DNA of 9,441 nt from an uncultured Prevotella sp. (GTDB taxonomy: Bacteria; Bacteroidota; Bacteroidia; Bacteroidales; Bacteroidaceae), in NCBI GenBank assembly GCA_937906765.1, contig CALCUV010000024.1, positions 1 to 9,441 on the forward strand, given 5' to 3'. Shown piece after piece: positions 6,867 to 9,441 of this stretch (position 1 is the first letter of the stretch; each line of letters begins with the position of its first letter). Made by a program: the position numbers and the translations under genes. The notes beneath the pieces were generated by a model. It ran no database searches, was not told where the DNA came from, and saw only the letters and a program-made list of their open reading frames with translations.

Positions 6867-7028
6867 TTCTTTTTACAGGACATTAAGAACCGGATGGCGC
6901 TCTTCCCCAAAGTGCCCGTCTCCGTTTCAGGAAAAGGCATGACCTTCCGCCTTGACGGCACGAAAGTAACCCGCCCCCAGCAACCCGGCATTTACATTAT
7001 CAATGGGCAGAAGCGATGGGTGAAGTGA
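6867..7028 (+). pseudogene. Remnant of a secreted protein's C-terminal tail
   Basis: An open frame of 53 codons plus stop lies between an in-frame TAG (6864-6866) and TGA (7026-7028); the first ATG is at 6894. Its end reads RLDGTKVTRPQQPGIYIINGQKRWVK in two halves: an 'xxLxGxxV' strand, then 'PGIYIINGxK'. This is the typical closing segment of secreted Bacteroidales proteins, where it follows a YDLNGR motif. The downstream protease is cut off by the window exactly at its matching YDLNG. There is no signal peptide, promoter or upstream domain in any frame I examined, so I read this as the surviving 3' end of a lost gene. A functional small peptide is possible but less likely. Confidence 0.65.
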
Positions 7029-7093
7029 GGCATGAACGCAACACACTTTCTTAAAATCAAAACAAAGTGCCTTATAGTTTGCAATATAAGTAT

Positions 7094-7142
7094 TAAATTT
7101 GCATCCGTATCAGTCTTTGTATTTAGACTTTGAGGCGGATGT
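7094..7142 (+). promoter_or_regulatory. Possible -7 box and bipartite hairpin before the protease gene
   Basis: TAAATTTG (7094-7101) fits the Bacteroidota -7 consensus, but no TTTG lies at the right distance upstream; the nearest, 7078-7081, is only 12 bases away. It runs into a two-part hairpin: GCATCCG (7101-7107) pairs with CGGATGT (7136-7142, one G-T pair) and inside it AGTCT (7112-7116) pairs with AGACT (7125-7129). TATTTTTA follows. Read as a terminator it would close the remnant's old transcript; read as a leader element it would lie about 40 bases before ATG 7181. A start site after the -7 box would omit the 5' arm, so the two readings conflict. Confidence 0.4.
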
Positions 7143-7180
7143 TATTTTTAGTGTAATTTTCAAATAAAACAACTATAGTT

Positions 7181-9441
7181 ATGCGTAAGCTTCTTGTTTT
7201 TAGATTAGCGTGTCAGTGTGTAAACCGCACTTGGAGCACATTGATGTTGTTCCTTCTGACGTTTGTTTCTGCCTGGGCTGGTCCTGTGGATAAGCAAGTG
7301 GCAAAGGCGAAGGCCTTACAGTTTTTGAAGCAACATCATTCGGAGGTGACGCTCGAGAGTGATGAACCCGCTTATGCGCCGAAGCGACAGATGGGTGGGG
7401 CAGAGAGCGTGGAGGAGACGCCTGCGTTTTATGTGTTCAACGCTGAGGGAGATGCGGGTTATGTGATTATTTCGGGTGACGACCGTACGGATGACGTGCT
7501 CGGTTATGCCACAGAGGGAAATTTCGACACCGCAACTATGCCCGCCAATGTGGCTGCATGGTTGGAGGGTTATGCAGACCAGATGGCGCAGTTGGCTACC
7601 TATTCGCAACAACCCTCAACCATGGACGCGCGTTCTTCACAATGGGCGCCCATTGCGCCTATGATTACCACACGTTGGAATCAATTAGGACCTTACAACC
7701 AACAATGTCCGCTGGATGCTGGAGAAAGAAGCGTGACAGGCTGTACGGCAACGGCCTTGGCGCAAATTATGAACTATCATAAGTGGCCCGCAACGGCAAC
7801 AACGGCAATTCCTGCCTACACTACGTATCAGAAGCAAATCTATTGCCCCGAATTGCCCTCGACGGTATTTGATTGGGAAGAAATGGAAGACGCGTATGGG
7901 TATGAAGATGAAGCTCCCGCAGTGGCAGCACTCATGCGTTATTGCGGTCAATCGATACAAGCGGATTACACTAAGGATGCAACAGGGGCAACTTTATCTA
8001 TGTCGGCCTATGCTTTGAAAACGTATTTCGACTATGACCCACGTGTAAAAAGAAGAAATTTGGGAGGTTACACGGTTGACGACTGGGAAGAAATAATATA
8101 CTCCGAACTTCAAGCCGGACGCCCTGTCCTTCATGCTGGATACTCCATGACTGCAGGGCATGCCTTTGTGTGTGATGGTTATGACGGAAACGGACTCTAC
8201 CACTTTAACTGGGGGTGGGGCGGAGCGTATGATGGTTACTTCAAACTGGCACTCTTGAATCCGGAAACCGGACAGGTGGGGAGCGGATCGAGTGATGGGT
8301 ATGCTTATGGTCAAGAAATTGTCATTGGCATCCAACCTGCAACTGGAGAACCCGTACCTGCTGAACTTTTTGACCCTCATAGCGAACAATTTATTGACGA
8401 TATTCTCTACAGTTTCTTCTATAATCCCAACCCCGACGTAGAAACGGCTTACGTGGGATTCGGAGTGTTGGATGAAAATCTTGAACTTAAAAGCGTCTTA
8501 AAGGATTGTGGAACCATGACGCTGAAAGGGAATAATGAGGAATACGCCTACATTGGTTTGTACTTAGGACGGTATGCCGAGTTAGACCTTGCGCCTGGAA
8601 CCTATCGCATTGCGACCATCTGTAAACTCAACAAAAGTGATGCGTGGCAGAGAGTGGGGGCCACACTCCGCTATTTCGAAGTGGAAATTGGCGAGAAAAA
8701 TGCCGTCAAACGCATCCTCCTTCACCCCGTTACGGAATTGGAAGTGACGGATATGACATGTCCAGAAAAGATTGTTGCTCAGGTGCCCATGGAAGTAACT
8801 GCCACCGTAACTAATAAGGCAGACGACGCTAACACGATGCTTTATCTTTTCGCCACGTCAGCATCTGGAGAAGTGGAAGAATATACGCGTGTCAATCTTC
8901 TCATGAAGTCGGGAGAATCAACGACATGTTATTTCCAATTGACCTTGAATAATGCTGGGGCTCATACGTTATGGCTTTCTGAAAGTAAGGGTGACACCGT
9001 AAATTATCATTTCAAGAAGGAAGTGAACGTGCAACGCGCGCCCTCAGGTCCCGCAAACTTACAACTTGTCAACACTGCGATAGACCCCGAAGGACTTAGC
9101 GTCACTGTTACGATTCAAAACAAGGGACTGGAGACCTATTATAGAGGCATGGTCTTCTATCTGTATGAATATGTACCCAATGATAATTCCTACCATTTCA
9201 GAAAGCAAGTGACCGTTCCGGGGGAAATCCAGGGCTTTGAGCAGAAGGATTTTACAGTTCTCTTTGAAGATGCCATCAGTTCGTGGAGTTATGCGGTGTA
9301 TATCGGATATTATAAAAATCATGCCGACGTTAGTCCCACGCAATTAGGAGATTACTTGTTCCTCGAAACAGGTCTTGTCCCCGTTGAAACTGTGACGCTC
9401 AGTCCGCAGACTGACGGTGTGATTTACGACCTTAATGGTCG
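7181..9441 (+). CDS. Secreted C10 (streptopain/interpain-like) cysteine protease precursor, 3' end cut by window
   Basis: 753 codons are present and the frame is still open at the window end. Residues 1-33 form a signal peptide with a long N-region, hydrophobic core LMLFLLTFV and likely cleavage after AWA (33/34); ATG 7244 (M22) would also leave an export signal. Residues about 35-150 match the C10 propeptide (FYVFN at 83, ISGDD at 97-101), which keeps the enzyme inactive until processed. The protease domain spans about 150-386: catalytic C188 in SVTGCTATALAQIMNYHKWP, catalytic H327 in GHAFVCDGYDG, and N343 with W344 in HFNWGWGG, all as in streptopain and Prevotella interpain. Beta-sandwich regions follow at about 387-520, 521-615 (CARDB-like, 'VTATVTNKA') and 625-725, then VPVETVTLSP...GVIYDLNG from 733, the start of the usual secretion/anchoring tail. 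It probably degrades host or dietary proteins outside the cell. Start 7181 is chosen as the first ATG after the AT-rich leader; no Shine-Dalgarno sequence is seen. Confidence 0.94.
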   Translation, partial: MRKLLVFRLACQCVNRTWSTLMLFLLTFVSAWAGPVDKQVAKAKALQFLKQHHSEVTLESDEPAYAPKRQMGGAESVEETPAFYVFNAEGDAGYVIISGDDRTDDVLGYATEGNFDTATMPANVAAWLEGYADQMAQLATYSQQPSTMDARSSQWAPIAPMITTRWNQLGPYNQQCPLDAGERSVTGCTATALAQIMNYHKWPATATTAIPAYTTYQKQIYCPELPSTVFDWEEMEDAYGYEDEAPAVAALMRYCGQSIQADYTKDATGATLSMSAYALKTYFDYDPRVKRRNLGGYTVDDWEEIIYSELQAGRPVLHAGYSMTAGHAFVCDGYDGNGLYHFNWGWGGAYDGYFKLALLNPETGQVGSGSSDGYAYGQEIVIGIQPATGEPVPAELFDPHSEQFIDDILYSFFYNPNPDVETAYVGFGVLDENLELKSVLKDCGTMTLKGNNEEYAYIGLYLGRYAELDLAPGTYRIATICKLNKSDAWQRVGATLRYFEVEIGEKNAVKRILLHPVTELEVTDMTCPEKIVAQVPMEVTATVTNKADDANTMLYLFATSASGEVEEYTRVNLLMKSGESTTCYFQLTLNNAGAHTLWLSESKGDTVNYHFKKEVNVQRAPSGPANLQLVNTAIDPEGLSVTVTIQNKGLETYYRGMVFYLYEYVPNDNSYHFRKQVTVPGEIQGFEQKDFTVLFEDAISSWSYAVYIGYYKNHADVSPTQLGDYLFLETGLVPVETVTLSPQTDGVIYDLNG

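Larger units (their letters stand above)
6617..7180. other. 564-base region between divergent genes
   Basis: It holds the leftward operon's promoter and candidate operator (6658-6702), interlocked inverted repeats (6769-6808), a gene remnant reading rightward (6867-7028) and a bipartite hairpin before the protease gene (7101-7142). A perfect 10-bp palindrome AACTATAGTT (7171-7180) directly abuts the protease start codon. Between 6809 and 6866 I see only stop-rich AT-moderate sequence with no recognisable signal. Confidence 0.7.

Noticed and set aside
7994..8389. Antisense frame of 131 codons inside the protease gene
   Set aside because: It is opposite the catalytic His/Asn region of the C10 domain and has no supporting motif or signal.
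1..9441. CRISPR arrays, tRNA or rRNA genes, insertion sequences
   Set aside because: I scanned for spaced direct repeats, cloverleaf-like arms and transposase motifs and saw none. The only repeat array is the coding WG repeat.

Overview
The window looks like a chromosomal segment from a Bacteroidales bacterium, most likely Prevotella or a close relative. Three things support this: (i) the RpoC C-terminus is bacterial and carries a large insert in the trigger loop; (ii) two genes have the Bacteroidota-type promoter -7 element TACCTTTG and no Shine-Dalgarno sequence before their starts; (iii) the right end encodes a streptopain (C10) protease with the beta-domain and 'YDLNG' tail architecture common in secreted Prevotella proteins. 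The genus is an inference.

Layout: (1) Bases 1-1632 are the 3' part of rpoC (543 codons plus stop), closed by a strong hairpin terminator. (2) After a 329-base spacer with a textbook Bacteroidota promoter comes a 346-residue exported WG-repeat protein (1962-3002), closed by a hairpin with T-tracts on both strands. (3) A two-gene leftward operon (6616 down to 3255) encodes a DUF262-only protein and, 11 bases further on, a DUF262 protein with a DUF1524-type HNH nuclease C-terminus. This pair resembles GmrSD-family (type IV, modification-dependent) restriction systems and is the likely defence module of the window. It is visibly more AT-rich than rpoC. Its promoter overlaps a perfect 6-bp inverted repeat. 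(4) A 564-base stretch (6617-7180) holds that promoter, a pair of interlocked inverted repeats, a 53-codon gene remnant that ends like the C-terminal tail of a secreted protein, and a bipartite hairpin. (5) A C10 cysteine protease precursor starts at 7181 and runs off the window end with its active-site motifs intact.

Working picture: conserved core (rpoC) is followed by accessory cargo. The two DUF262 proteins probably act together, with nucleotide-dependent sensing in both and DNA cleavage by the HNH domain of the second. The remnant suggests that another secreted protein gene, possibly related to the downstream protease, once occupied this locus and was mostly lost, perhaps when the restriction module arrived. 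I saw no tRNA, rRNA, CRISPR array or transposase gene.
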